The notes beneath the pieces were generated by a model. It searched no databases. It worked only from the letters and a program-made list of their open reading frames with translations, and was not told where the DNA came from. 64,000 nucleotides of DNA, from positions 116,642 to 180,641 of the forward strand of contig CAMJGE010000004.1 of NCBI GenBank assembly GCA_946405145.1. Direction: 5' to 3'. The position numbers and the translations under genes are program-made. Numbering within the stretch: the first letter of the stretch is position 1; every line of letters begins with the position of its first letter. Shown here piece by piece: positions 35,245-43,247 of this stretch. Source of the DNA: an uncultured Prevotella sp. Its GTDB lineage: Bacteria; Bacteroidota; Bacteroidia; Bacteroidales; Bacteroidaceae.

Positions 35245-35847
35245 TTATTTGATTTGCTTGAGAGCAAGCTTCACGACGGTCTCTACAGGGGCATTGGGCT
35301 GCTCCTGCAGGATCTGAACGACCACCTTCTGACTCGGTGCGGGTGCGAATCCCAGCATCGTCAGGGCTGAAACGGCCTCATCCTTCACCTCATTGTTCAC
35401 AGGTGCCGCCGTCGCACCACCCGCAGGTATCTCCTCAGCAATGCCCAAGGCCACGATCTTATCCCGCAGATCCACGATGATACGCTGCGCCGTCATCTTG
35501 CCGATACCCTTGATACCCTGTATCAGTTTGGCGTTGCCCGTCGAGATGGCGTTACACAACTCTGCTACACTCATCCCCGACAGCATCATCCGTGCCGTAT
35601 TGGCACCTACCCCACTCACCGTGATCAGCAGCAGGAACATCTCCCGCTCCTTTTTGTTCACGAACCCGAAAAGCAGATGGGCATCTTCGCGAATGGCCTC
35701 ATACACATAGAGTTTCACCTCCTTCTTTCCCTGAATCGCACTGAAGGTGTTCAGCGAAATGTTCAGTCCGTAACCGACGCCGCCAGTCTCGATCGTCGCC
35801 AGTGCAGGCGTCAACTCGGTCAGTTCTCCTTTGATATACTCAATCAT
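35245..35847 (-). CDS. ruvA: Holliday junction branch migration protein RuvA
   Basis: 200 residues, normal length. The N-terminal OB domain ([14 protein letters not shown]), two helix-hairpin-helix motifs ([17 protein letters not shown] and [20 protein letters not shown]) and the small C-terminal RuvB-binding domain ([19 protein letters not shown]) are present. It works with RuvB in recombination and repair. No ruvB or ruvC is in the window. It lies upstream of sprA on the same strand, 74 bases apart. Confidence 0.97.
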   Translation of the reverse strand: MIEYIKGELTELTPALATIETGGVGYGLNISLNTFSAIQGKKEVKLYVYEAIREDAHLLFGFVNKKEREMFLLLITVSGVGANTARMMLSGMSVAELCNAISTGNAKLIQGIKGIGKMTAQRIIVDLRDKIVALGIAEEIPAGGATAAPVNNEVKDEAVSALTMLGFAPAPSQKVVVQILQEQPNAPVETVVKLALKQIK

Positions 35848-35851
35848 AGTC

Positions 35852-35925
35852 TTCTATTTTTTACCTTTTTCTTTTTCCTTTTTACTTTTTTACCTTTTTA
35901 CTTTTTTACTTTTTACTTTTAAAAT
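35852..35925 (-). repeat. AAAAAGT tract before ruvA
   Basis: On the gene strand about nine units of AAAAAGT/AAAAAGG type run up to shortly before the ruvA ATG. It is the same tandem unit as before porX and tsaE, in the same orientation relative to the downstream gene. Confidence 0.75.
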
Positions 35926-36041
35926 AACGTTCTCCCGCTCATTTTATTATATTTCTTGCATAAAACCTTGCATTCTGTCACAATTAGAAAGTTTTTATGC
36001 AATTTTCCAAGCAAATTGCTATTTGTTTCGGATAAAATGAG

Positions 36042-36049
36042 TACTTTTG
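36042..36049 (+). promoter_or_regulatory. -7 element of ddh-purN
   Basis: TACTTTTG lies 40 bases before the ddh ATG. The nearest TTTG (36022-36025) is only 16 bases upstream, shorter than usual. Confidence 0.5.
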
Positions 36050-36089
36050 CCACCGAAAAGATTGAAATAACCAACAAACACATTAAAAT

Positions 36090-36989
36090 ATGAAGAAAAT
36101 CAGAGCAGCCGTCGTCGGTTACGGCAACATTGGTAAGTATGCACTTGAGGCCCTGGAAACAGCCCCAGATTTCGAAGTAGCAGGTATCGTACGTCGCAAT
36201 GGCGCAGAGAACAAGCCCGCAGAACTCGCACAGTATGATGTGGTAAAGGATATCCGCGAACTGAAGGATGTGGATGTAGCCATCCTCGCCACACCTACCC
36301 GCAGTTGTGAGGAGTATGCCAACCAGATTCTGCCCCTCGGCATCAACACAGTCGATTCATTCGATATCCACACACAGATCCGTGGCTACCGTGAGCGTCT
36401 GATGAAACTCAACAAGGAGACCAACACCGTGAGTGTGATTGCAGCAGGCTGGGATCCGGGCAGCGACTCTATCGTACGCACCCTGATGCAGAGCCTGGCT
36501 CCGAAGGGCCTCTCTTACACCAACTTCGGTCCTGGTATGTCGATGGGCCACAGCGTCTGCGTACGCTCAAAGGCTGGTGTGAAGAACGCTTTGAGTATGA
36601 CCATCCCCCTCGGTGAGGGCATCCATCGCCGTATGGTGTATGTAGAACTCGAGGACGGTGCCAAGCTCGACGAGGTGACTGCTGCCATCAAGGCTGATCC
36701 TTACTTCGCCAGCGACGAGACGCATGTGTTCCAGGTAGAGAGCGTCGACGACGTGCGTGATATGGGGCATGGTGTGAACCTTGTGCGCAAGGGTGTGAGT
36801 GGTAAGACTCAGAACCAGCGTCTGGAGTTCAATATGAGCATCAACAACCCCGCCCTCACAGGTCAGGTACTGGTCAACGTAGCCCGTGCTTCCATGCGTC
36901 TGCAGCCAGGCTGCTACACGATGGTCGAGATTCCTGTGATCGACATGCTCCCAGGCGACCGCGCAGATTTAATTGAACATTTAGTATAA
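36090..36989 (+). CDS. ddh: meso-Diaminopimelate dehydrogenase
   Basis: 299 residues. An N-terminal NADP-binding Rossmann fold (RAAVVGYGNIGKYALEAL) is followed by segments typical of Ddh: ATPTRSCEEYA, NTVDSFDIH, AAGWDPGSDSIVR and MSMGHSVCVRSKAGVKNALSMT. It makes meso-diaminopimelate in one step from tetrahydrodipicolinate and ammonia, for lysine and peptidoglycan. An ammonium transporter gene lies close by (amtB), which may fit its need for ammonia, though they are convergent. Its stop overlaps the purN start by one base (TAATG at 36987-36991). Confidence 0.96.
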   Translation: MKKIRAAVVGYGNIGKYALEALETAPDFEVAGIVRRNGAENKPAELAQYDVVKDIRELKDVDVAILATPTRSCEEYANQILPLGINTVDSFDIHTQIRGYRERLMKLNKETNTVSVIAAGWDPGSDSIVRTLMQSLAPKGLSYTNFGPGMSMGHSVCVRSKAGVKNALSMTIPLGEGIHRRMVYVELEDGAKLDEVTAAIKADPYFASDETHVFQVESVDDVRDMGHGVNLVRKGVSGKTQNQRLEFNMSINNPALTGQVLVNVARASMRLQPGCYTMVEIPVIDMLPGDRADLIEHLV

Positions 36990-37567
36990 TGAACATAGCA
37001 ATCTTTGCTTCGGGAAGCGGAACGAACTGTGAGAATCTGATCCATCACTTTGCCGACTCAGCGTTGGTGAAGGTGGCCTTGGTCGTCAGCAACAAGCCCG
37101 ACGCCTTTGTCCTCGAAAGGGCTGAGCGCCTCGGTGTACCTACGGCTGTCACCCCCAAGACCGATCTGCACAGCCCCGACATCATGTTGCCCCTGCTTCG
37201 CAAATACGACATCGGCTTCATCGTCCTGGCAGGTTGGCTACCCCTGATTCCCGATTTCCTGATCGACGCTTTCCCCCACAAGATCATCAATATCCACCCT
37301 GCCCTGCTGCCGAAATACGGTGGCAAGGGCATGTGGGGACACCACGTTCACGAGGCCGTGAAGGCTGCAGGCGAGACGGAGACAGGCATGACCGTCCATT
37401 GGGTCACCCCCGTCTGCGATGCAGGCGAGATCATCGCCCAGTTCCGGGTCGCCCTTTCCCCCGATGACACCGTAGAGATCATCGCCGAGAAAGAGCACAT
37501 GCTCGAAATGGAACATTTCCCCAAAGTGGTAGAAGACATCATCAAAAAAAGCGCTGCAGACAATTAA
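36989..37567 (+). CDS. purN: Phosphoribosylglycinamide formyltransferase
   Basis: 192 residues. Motifs: IAIFASGSGTNCENL at the start, FIVLAGWLPLIPDFLIDAFP, the catalytic INIHPALLPKYGGKGMWG and HWVTPVCDAGEIIAQ with the catalytic Asp. It transfers a formyl group to GAR in purine synthesis. Translationally coupled to ddh. The stop codon lies in the loop of its terminator hairpin. Confidence 0.97.
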   Translation: MNIAIFASGSGTNCENLIHHFADSALVKVALVVSNKPDAFVLERAERLGVPTAVTPKTDLHSPDIMLPLLRKYDIGFIVLAGWLPLIPDFLIDAFPHKIINIHPALLPKYGGKGMWGHHVHEAVKAAGETETGMTVHWVTPVCDAGEIIAQFRVALSPDDTVEIIAEKEHMLEMEHFPKVVEDIIKKSAADN

Positions 37568-37583
37568 TCTGCAGCGCTTTTAG
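37547..37583 (+). terminator. Terminator of ddh-purN overlapping the purN 3' end
   Basis: AAAAGCGCTGCAGA (37547-37560) and TCTGCAGCGCTTTT (37568-37581) form a perfect 14-bp stem with a 7-base loop that contains the purN TAA. It is symmetric, so it can also serve the convergent amtB transcript. Confidence 0.9.
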
Positions 37584-37627
37584 TTCGACAAGCTCACCAA
37601 CCCTATACGGTCCCTGAGCCTGTCGAG
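37584..37627. repeat. Degenerate copy of the TTCGACAGGCTCAGG-type repeat
   Basis: TTCGACAAGCTCA (37584-37596) and TGAGCCTGTCGAG (37615-37627) form an imperfect inverted repeat. The sequence is the same family as the four-unit repeat inside lpd (40946-41035). Confidence 0.65.
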
Positions 37628-37630
37628 GGG

Positions 37631-39019
37631 TCAATTTTTCATTTTCTCCTTCAGGTGTTCTTCGTATTCCGCCAACTCTCGCTCGCCGATATGCGCCAGT
37701 CCGTAGTGCTCGTCGTGCTGCGAGAAATCGAGACCCACCTTTTCACTAAAGGCAGACACACGCATGGGGATCAGACTGTCGATAAGCGTGTAACCCAACC
37801 AACTCATGGCGAAGGTATAGACGAACACGATGACGATGGCGAGCAGGTGGTAGAGGAAGATCACAAAACCTTCCCATGTGCCTGCAATGAGACCCTCCTG
37901 AATGAAGATACCAGTCAGCACCGTACCGAAGATACCACCCGTGCCGTGCGTGGGGAACACGTCGAGGGCATCGTCGATGTTGGAGTGCGAACGCCAATAG
38001 ACAGCGATGTTACAGATCAGCGTGATGACAAAGGCGATGAAGATGCTTTGTCCCACGGTGACGTAGCCTGCCGATGGCGTGATGGCCACCAGACCGACAA
38101 CACAACCCACGGCAGCACCCATGGCCGACGGTTTACGACCACGCAGACAGTCGAAGAAAATCCACGTCATCATGGCCGTAGCCGAGGCGGTATTCGTATT
38201 CAGGAACGCCTTGATGGCCTGTCCGTCGGCATGCAGCGAAGAACCCGCATTGAAGCCAAACCAACCCAGCCACAACATGGCAGCACCCAGAAGTACAAAG
38301 GGGATGTTGGCTGGTTCGCTCTTACGGGTCTCCGCCTTGCGCCGTCCTAAATAGATCGCTCCTGCGAGGGCAGCCACACCACTGGAGGCGTGTACCACGA
38401 TACCACCCGCAAAGTCAACGACACCCCACTTCATAAACAAACCCTCGGGATGCCACGTCATGTGAGCCAACGGACAATAGATGATGAAAAAGAAAAACAT
38501 CATGAAGAACATATAGGCCGAAAACCTCACACGCTCTGCAAACGAACCCGTAATCAACGACGGGGTGATGATGGCAAACTTCATCTGGAACAGGGCAAAC
38601 AGCGCCAACGGAATCGTGGCACCGCCCAACACGTTGCCTGCAGGAGTGGTATAGACGGCTCCGCCTACGTTATGAAACATGGGAAATGTGAAAGGATTGC
38701 CGATCACGCCGCCGATGTCGTCGCCAAAGCACAGCGAGAAGCCGATCACCACCCACAGCACCGAAATCAGTCCCATGGCGATAAACGACTGCAACATCGT
38801 CGAGATGACGTTCTTCGCACCCACCATGCCGCCATAGAAGAACGACAGTCCAGGTGTCATCATCAGCACAAAAATAGTGGCGGTAATCAACCACGCCACA
38901 TCAGCCGCGGAGATGACCGACCAGTCACATTCAAACGTAGGCTCCCCTACGAATAGTCCTGCAACGGCAATCAACGTCATCGCCGTCATCAGGATGATCC
39001 AACGCTTTTTAATTTTCAT
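37631..39019 (-). CDS. amtB: Ammonium transporter, Amt family
   Basis: 462 residues with about eleven membrane helices plus an N-terminal hydrophobic signal-like segment. Conserved Amt segments: MTPGLSFFYGGMVGAKN, the HASSGVAALAGA pore His region, LLWLGWFGFNAGSS-like ALWLGWFGFNAGSSL, and FPTHGTGGIFG. A C-terminal tail follows (FSEKVGLDFSQHDEHYG). It moves ammonium across the inner membrane. No PII (glnK/glnB) gene is adjacent, which is unusual for amtB. It has its own -7 element. Confidence 0.96.
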   Translation of the reverse strand: MKIKKRWIILMTAMTLIAVAGLFVGEPTFECDWSVISAADVAWLITATIFVLMMTPGLSFFYGGMVGAKNVISTMLQSFIAMGLISVLWVVIGFSLCFGDDIGGVIGNPFTFPMFHNVGGAVYTTPAGNVLGGATIPLALFALFQMKFAIITPSLITGSFAERVRFSAYMFFMMFFFFIIYCPLAHMTWHPEGLFMKWGVVDFAGGIVVHASSGVAALAGAIYLGRRKAETRKSEPANIPFVLLGAAMLWLGWFGFNAGSSLHADGQAIKAFLNTNTASATAMMTWIFFDCLRGRKPSAMGAAVGCVVGLVAITPSAGYVTVGQSIFIAFVITLICNIAVYWRSHSNIDDALDVFPTHGTGGIFGTVLTGIFIQEGLIAGTWEGFVIFLYHLLAIVIVFVYTFAMSWLGYTLIDSLIPMRVSAFSEKVGLDFSQHDEHYGLAHIGERELAEYEEHLKEKMKN

Positions 39020-39068
39020 ATCTCTTTACCTTAGTTAATAATATGCACTGTTTGTAAGTTTGCGGGTG

Positions 39069-39076
39069 CAAAATTA
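39069..39076 (-). promoter_or_regulatory. -7 element of amtB
   Basis: The minus strand reads TAATTTTG, 50 bases before the ATG. A TTTG (39100-39103) is 23 bases further upstream, slightly longer than the usual spacing. No obvious NtrC/RpoN -24/-12 site is seen. Confidence 0.5.
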
Positions 39077-39243
39077 CTGCTTTATGTCGTGAAAACGCGC
39101 AAAACACTTTCCTTTTGTTTGTTAAAAACTAAACACGCTAACACTTTGTAAAGAATAAATTCACTTTTGCTTTCCATTTGCTATCACTTTGCACCCAAAA
39201 CCTGTCATTTCGTTACAAAGTGAAAGATCTAGCAAACATGAAA

Positions 39244-39432
39244 ATCTAACAATCTAACATCTAACATTTATTTTTTCAGAAGTGGTATTTCTGAGAGGAT
39301 ATAGGAGGGAATGGGATAATTATTACTATAATTATTAATTATATTATATATATTATAAATAATATATATAATATAAAAGTTCTGTTAGACAAAAACTACA
39401 AAACTTTAATGTTAGATGTTAGATTGTTAGAT
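39244..39432. repeat. Intergenic element with perfect 25-bp inverted arms of CTAACAT-type repeats
   Basis: Left arm 39244-39268 and right arm 39408-39432 are perfect reverse complements (25 bases), each built from three tandem 7-8 base units (ATCTAACA). Between them is a very AT-rich segment (39316-39378) of alternating ATTATAT. This and the flanking sequence make up the 587-base gap between amtB and the lipoprotein; no gene is seen. Confidence 0.85.
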
Positions 39433-39495
39433 GTCAGACTTTGTGTCAAATGTTTTCACGTTCTGTTTGTTTTCAAGGGTAATAGGGCTCTCGGA

Positions 39496-39512
39496 GTCCG
39501 CCCAAGGCGGAC
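39496..39512. repeat. Small perfect hairpin
   Basis: GTCCGCC-CAA-GGCGGAC, 7-bp arms and a 3-base loop, without a T-run. It shares GGCGGAC with the terminator 40 bases away. Confidence 0.5.
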
Positions 39513-39538
39513 GGGAAGAAAGGCTTGGGCAGACTATC

Positions 39539-39566
39539 AAAAACCCTCAGGCGGACGGCCTGAGGG
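39539..39566 (-). terminator. Terminator of the lipoprotein gene
   Basis: CCCTCAGGC (39544-39552) and GCCTGAGGG (39558-39566), 5-base loop, followed on the minus strand by TTTTTG. It lies 40 bases after the stop at 39607. Confidence 0.85.
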
Positions 39567-39606
39567 TCTATAGATACTAATTTTAGTGTAAAGTATTATT
39601 CTTTAT

Positions 39607-40455
39607 TTATAATCGCTCCTCGGTCAGTTTCGAGGTGATGTCGGTGCCATTCACGCTGATGGTATGCGATTTGTAAACGTCATGTTTGATCGTCCAGAAC
39701 TTAAAGGTGTTCTTCGCGTAGTTGAATTTGATTTCGAGATCAAATTCAGGGGAAAGCCAGGATGTGTCTTTTGCAGAGAAAAAGAGTTCGTTGCCATCAA
39801 TCTTCAGGCTACCTGAGATCTCCTTAGTAGTGGGACCGGAGAGGACGCAGGAGAACTTTCCACCTTCGTTGGTGAAAGTGAAGATCGTTGAGGTATCTTC
39901 CCACTTGTATACAATCTCCACCTTTGCTCCTTTCACGAGTGCGTCGGTCAGGGTAACACCTTCGCCTTTCTCCTTCAGCAGATTGGTAATCTCGACGTTG
40001 GAGACCTTCATCTTTACACCAGTTATCTTGTACTTCGGATCGCCTGGTATCACCTCCATGGTACTCGTATTGATGTCGATGACAGCGGTCAGCACGAGAC
40101 CTGAAGTCGTTTTCTCCTTAACTGTGAAATTGATCACGTTGTTAGCCTTGTCGTGTACCATCGTAAAGTCACATTCCTTCTCAGTGATGGTTGGTTCTTC
40201 ACCACGTGTCAGCGCCTTGTCAAAGTCGAGCAACTCATAGGTATCACCCACCCTCACGAAAGCGACGTAGAAGTCCTCACCGTTCAGGTTGAAAGCCATG
40301 GCTACGATCGTTCCATCCTTCAGGGCATCCTCGAGGGTGACCTCCGGCTGAACAGGATTGTCGGATTCGGAACTGCACGAGGTCAGGCCACTGCCTCCCA
40401 TCACGATAGCGATCAGAAGGATCGCACAGGTTAGATATTTTTTCATTGTCTTCAT
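39607..40455 (-). CDS. Lipoprotein with two related beta-rich repeats, function unknown
   Basis: 282 residues. A signal peptide ends in a clear lipobox (LTSCSS, Cys27). Acidic residues soon after the Cys suggest outer-membrane and possibly surface location. Two weakly related halves begin with VTLEDALKDGTIVAM and VTLTDALVKGAKVEIV and continue as beta-strand-rich sequence with conserved aromatic and Asp/Glu positions. I do not recognise a named family. It lies 34 bases after lpd and may be read through from the gcv operon, but it also has a terminator of its own. Confidence 0.75.
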   Translation of the reverse strand: MKTMKKYLTCAILLIAIVMGGSGLTSCSSESDNPVQPEVTLEDALKDGTIVAMAFNLNGEDFYVAFVRVGDTYELLDFDKALTRGEEPTITEKECDFTMVHDKANNVINFTVKEKTTSGLVLTAVIDINTSTMEVIPGDPKYKITGVKMKVSNVEITNLLKEKGEGVTLTDALVKGAKVEIVYKWEDTSTIFTFTNEGGKFSCVLSGPTTKEISGSLKIDGNELFFSAKDTSWLSPEFDLEIKFNYAKNTFKFWTIKHDVYKSHTISVNGTDITSKLTEERL

Positions 40456-40489
40456 TTTGTGTATAAATTAGTAGTGAATCATTTTAGGA

Positions 40490-41755
40490 TCAAGCCTCTG
40501 CGGCGGATTTGAGGATCTCCGAGAGGGTCGGATGGATGTGCACCATGTCGGCGAGTTCGCTGAGCGTGGTATGTTTACACATCAGGACAGAGACCTCCTG
40601 AACGATGTCGGCTGCGTGGGCGCCATAGGCGTGACAACCTAATATCACGCCGTCAGCATCGCAGAAGAGCTTCAGCATTCCCTCCGTGGCGTTCATCGCG
40701 AGGGCCTTGCCGTTGGCGCGCCAGAAGGACTTCTTGCAGGTGTAGGCGGTGCCGGAGGCCTTGAGTTGGTCTTCGGTAGGTCCGACACAGGCGGCTTCGG
40801 GTTCGGTGAAGATGGCAGCGGGCATGATGTCGAAGCGGATGTTGTCCTGCTTGCCGAGGATATGGTTCACGGCTCGGATGGCCTGCATCTCAGCGGCATG
40901 GGCGAGCATCTGACGGCCGTTGACGTCGCCGATGGCGTATAGTCCTTCGACAGGCTCAGGAACCGTCCGTTCGGCAGGCTCAGGAACCGTCCGTTCGACA
41001 GGCTCAGCCCCTTCGGCAGGCTCAGGGACCGTGAGAACCTGGAAGTTCTCATCGACATTTGTATAGCCCTCGGTGCGGGGCTTGCGGCCTGTGGCCATCA
41101 GGATCACGTCGGCATCGATGTCGGCGATGTTTTCTACGGCGGTCTTCATCTTGAAGGTGATGCCTTGTTTCTCCAGATACTTACGCAAGCGTTTGGCGAT
41201 GTCACTGTCAAGGGCTGGCAGGCACTCCTTCAGATACTCGATCACCGTTACCTCAGAACCGAAACGATGGAAGACGCTGGCGAACTCCATGCCGATGACG
41301 CCTGCACCGATGATGGCGAGGCGCTTGGGGAGGGTGTCGAGCTGCAGCAGTCCTGTGGAATCTACGACACGAGGATCCGTCTGAGCACCTTCGATGGGGA
41401 GCCATTTCGTTTCGGAGCCTGTGGCGATGATGACATGAGGGGCTGTATAGTCGCCAACTGTATGAGCATCCACAAACACACCTTTTTCACGAACCAGCGT
41501 GATGTTGGGATGCGAGAGGATGGTCTCGACACCAGCACGGAGCTGGGGCACCACCTCGCCCATACGCTGACGAGCCTCGTCGAAGGTGGCACTATGCACA
41601 TAGGTCTTGGTGGGGATGCAGCCTACATTCAGACAGGTGCCTCCCACCTCAGAGCCTTCGAAGATCACGACCTTCAGACCTTGTTGGGCGGCATATTCAG
41701 CGGCGCGGTAACCACCAGGTCCTGCGCCGATAATAATCAAATCAGTCTTAGACAT
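40490..41755 (-). CDS. lpdA: Dihydrolipoyl dehydrogenase (glycine cleavage L-protein) with repeat-derived insert
   Basis: 421 residues. FAD-binding GAGPGGYRAAEYA, redox disulfide GGTCLNVGCIPTK (Cys41, Cys46), NAD-binding IIGAGVIGMEFASVF, a YAIGDVNGRQMLAHAA FAD motif and the C-terminal HIHPTLSE active-site His are all present, so it should be functional. Between the NAD domain and YAIGD the sequence reads PEPAEGAEPVERTVPEPAERTVPEPVEGL (about residues 240-270, quoted as one low-complexity block): an in-frame expansion by a genomic repeat. It regenerates the lipoyl group of GcvH and is the last enzyme gene of the gcv operon. Confidence 0.95.
   Translation of the reverse strand: MSKTDLIIIGAGPGGYRAAEYAAQQGLKVVIFEGSEVGGTCLNVGCIPTKTYVHSATFDEARQRMGEVVPQLRAGVETILSHPNITLVREKGVFVDAHTVGDYTAPHVIIATGSETKWLPIEGAQTDPRVVDSTGLLQLDTLPKRLAIIGAGVIGMEFASVFHRFGSEVTVIEYLKECLPALDSDIAKRLRKYLEKQGITFKMKTAVENIADIDADVILMATGRKPRTEGYTNVDENFQVLTVPEPAEGAEPVERTVPEPAERTVPEPVEGLYAIGDVNGRQMLAHAAEMQAIRAVNHILGKQDNIRFDIMPAAIFTEPEAACVGPTEDQLKASGTAYTCKKSFWRANGKALAMNATEGMLKLFCDADGVILGCHAYGAHAADIVQEVSVLMCKHTTLSELADMVHIHPTLSEILKSAAEA
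40946..41035. repeat. Four-unit TTCGACAGGCTCAGGAACCG repeat inside lpd
   Basis: Units start at 40946, 40970, 40994 and 41012 (periods 24, 24 and 18 bases), each TTCG(A/G)CAGGCTCAG. Because all periods are multiples of three the reading frame is kept. A related degenerate copy lies between purN and amtB. Confidence 0.9.
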
Positions 41756-41777
41756 ATAAACTTTATTTTAGATAAAA

Positions 41778-41829
41778 AGAACATAAGAACATAAATATTA
41801 CTGCCTAAAACTTATGTTTCTTATGTTCT
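41778..41829. repeat. Inverted repeat of AGAACATA units between gcvPB and lpd
   Basis: AGAACATAAGAACATAA (41778-41794) and TTATGTTTCTTATGTTCT (41812-41829) pair almost perfectly (one extra T), each arm holding two tandem 8-base units. It lies between two operon genes and could be an RNA hairpin that adjusts lpd level or a mobile repeat. Confidence 0.8.
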
Positions 41830-41843
41830 TCTGTCTGAAAAAA

Positions 41844-43247
41844 TTATTCTTTAATCATCTGACGATAGGTGGTGACGGGATGCTTGGCGGCGAGGACATC
41901 ATCCACACGGCCGATGGGTGTGGTGTGTGGTGCCGACTTCACCAGATCCGGATCGGTCTTGGCCTCCTCGGCAATCTGTCGCATCACGGCGATGAAACCA
42001 TCGAGTGTCTCCTTCGATTCGTTCTCCGTGGGCTCGATCATCAGCGACTCGTGGAAGAGTAGCGGGAAGTAGATCGTAGGTGCATGATAGCCATAGTCGA
42101 GCAGGCGCTTGGCGACATCCATCGTGGTGACGCCTGTGGCTTTATCCTTCAAACCGTCGAACACGAACTCATGACAGCAGAGGCCAGATATGGGCAGTTC
42201 ATAGACATCCTTCAGCGACTCCTTGATGTAGTTGGCATTGAGGGTGGCCAAAGGACCGACCATCTTTACGTTTTCACGTCCCAAGGAGAGGATATAGGCA
42301 TAGGCGCGCATCATGACGGCATAGTTGCCCTGATAGGGCGACACGCAGGGGAAGAACGCCTGCAGGCCTTCACGCACACCAACGGGACCTGAACCTGGTC
42401 CGCCTCCGCCATGAGGGGTGGAGAACGTCTTATGCAGGTTGATGTGCATCACATCGAAGCCCATGTCGCCTGGGCGACAGGCTCCCAACATCGGGTTGAG
42501 GTTGGCACCGTCGTAGTACATCAGACCGCCACAGCCATGGATGAGCGTTGCGATCTCAGGGATACGTGTCTCGAAAAGGCCGAGGGTGTTGGGGTTGGTC
42601 ATCATCATGGCTGCGATCTCTGAGCCCTGCTCTGCGACGATGCGCTGCAGATCCGAGAAATCCACCTGACCATTCGCCAATGATTTCACCTCGACGATCT
42701 CCAGTCCGCAGACGGCTGCAGAGGCGGGATTCGTGCCATGGGCAGAATCGGGTACGATGACCTTCTTACGCGCCTGATCGCCACGCGAACGATGATAGTT
42801 GTCGATAGTCATCAGACCCGTCAGTTCTCCGTGGGCGCCCGCATAGGGCTTGAAGGTGAAGTGAGCCAGTCCCGTGAGGGCACAGAGCGACTTTTCCAAG
42901 AGGGTCACCAGTGCCTGGGCTCCCGTGACCGTATGGGCGGGCTGCGAAGGATGGAGGTTCTGGAACTGCGGCAGGGCTGCCATCTCCTCGTTGATCTTCG
43001 GATTGTACTTCATCGTACAGGAGCCGAGGGGATAGAAGCCTGTATCGACACCGAAGTTATTATTAGAGAGGTTCGTGTAGTGGCGCACCACCGTGAGTTC
43101 ATCGCATTCTGGCAGCGCAGCATCTTCTGCACGACAGATCTCTTTCGGAATCTCATAGGAACCGAAGTTGTTTTTCGGAAGCGAGTAGCCTCTACGACCT
43201 GACTTCGAGAGTTCGAAGATCAGATTTCCATATAATTGATGATTCAT
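41844..43247 (-). CDS. gcvPB: Glycine dehydrogenase (decarboxylating) subunit 2
   Basis: 467 residues, the C-terminal half of P-protein. The PLP-lysine region reads HINLHKTFSTPHGGGGPG; other landmarks are YPLGSCTMKYNP near residue 72 and SAHGTNPASAAV. With GcvPA it decarboxylates glycine and passes aminomethyl to GcvH. Its ATG overlaps the gcvPA stop by 4 bases, showing coupled translation. E. coli carries the two subunits as one chain; the split form is common in many other bacteria. Confidence 0.97.
   Translation of the reverse strand: MNHQLYGNLIFELSKSGRRGYSLPKNNFGSYEIPKEICRAEDAALPECDELTVVRHYTNLSNNNFGVDTGFYPLGSCTMKYNPKINEEMAALPQFQNLHPSQPAHTVTGAQALVTLLEKSLCALTGLAHFTFKPYAGAHGELTGLMTIDNYHRSRGDQARKKVIVPDSAHGTNPASAAVCGLEIVEVKSLANGQVDFSDLQRIVAEQGSEIAAMMMTNPNTLGLFETRIPEIATLIHGCGGLMYYDGANLNPMLGACRPGDMGFDVMHINLHKTFSTPHGGGGPGSGPVGVREGLQAFFPCVSPYQGNYAVMMRAYAYILSLGRENVKMVGPLATLNANYIKESLKDVYELPISGLCCHEFVFDGLKDKATGVTTMDVAKRLLDYGYHAPTIYFPLLFHESLMIEPTENESKETLDGFIAVMRQIAEEAKTDPDLVKSAPHTTPIGRVDDVLAAKHPVTTYRQMIKE

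Noticed and set aside
39244-39432. CRISPR-like array
   Set aside because: Units are 7-8 bases without spacers and face each other; no cas gene is in the window.
40946-41035. Possible frameshift or assembly error in lpd
   Set aside because: The repeat periods are multiples of three and the frame with all catalytic motifs continues on both sides.
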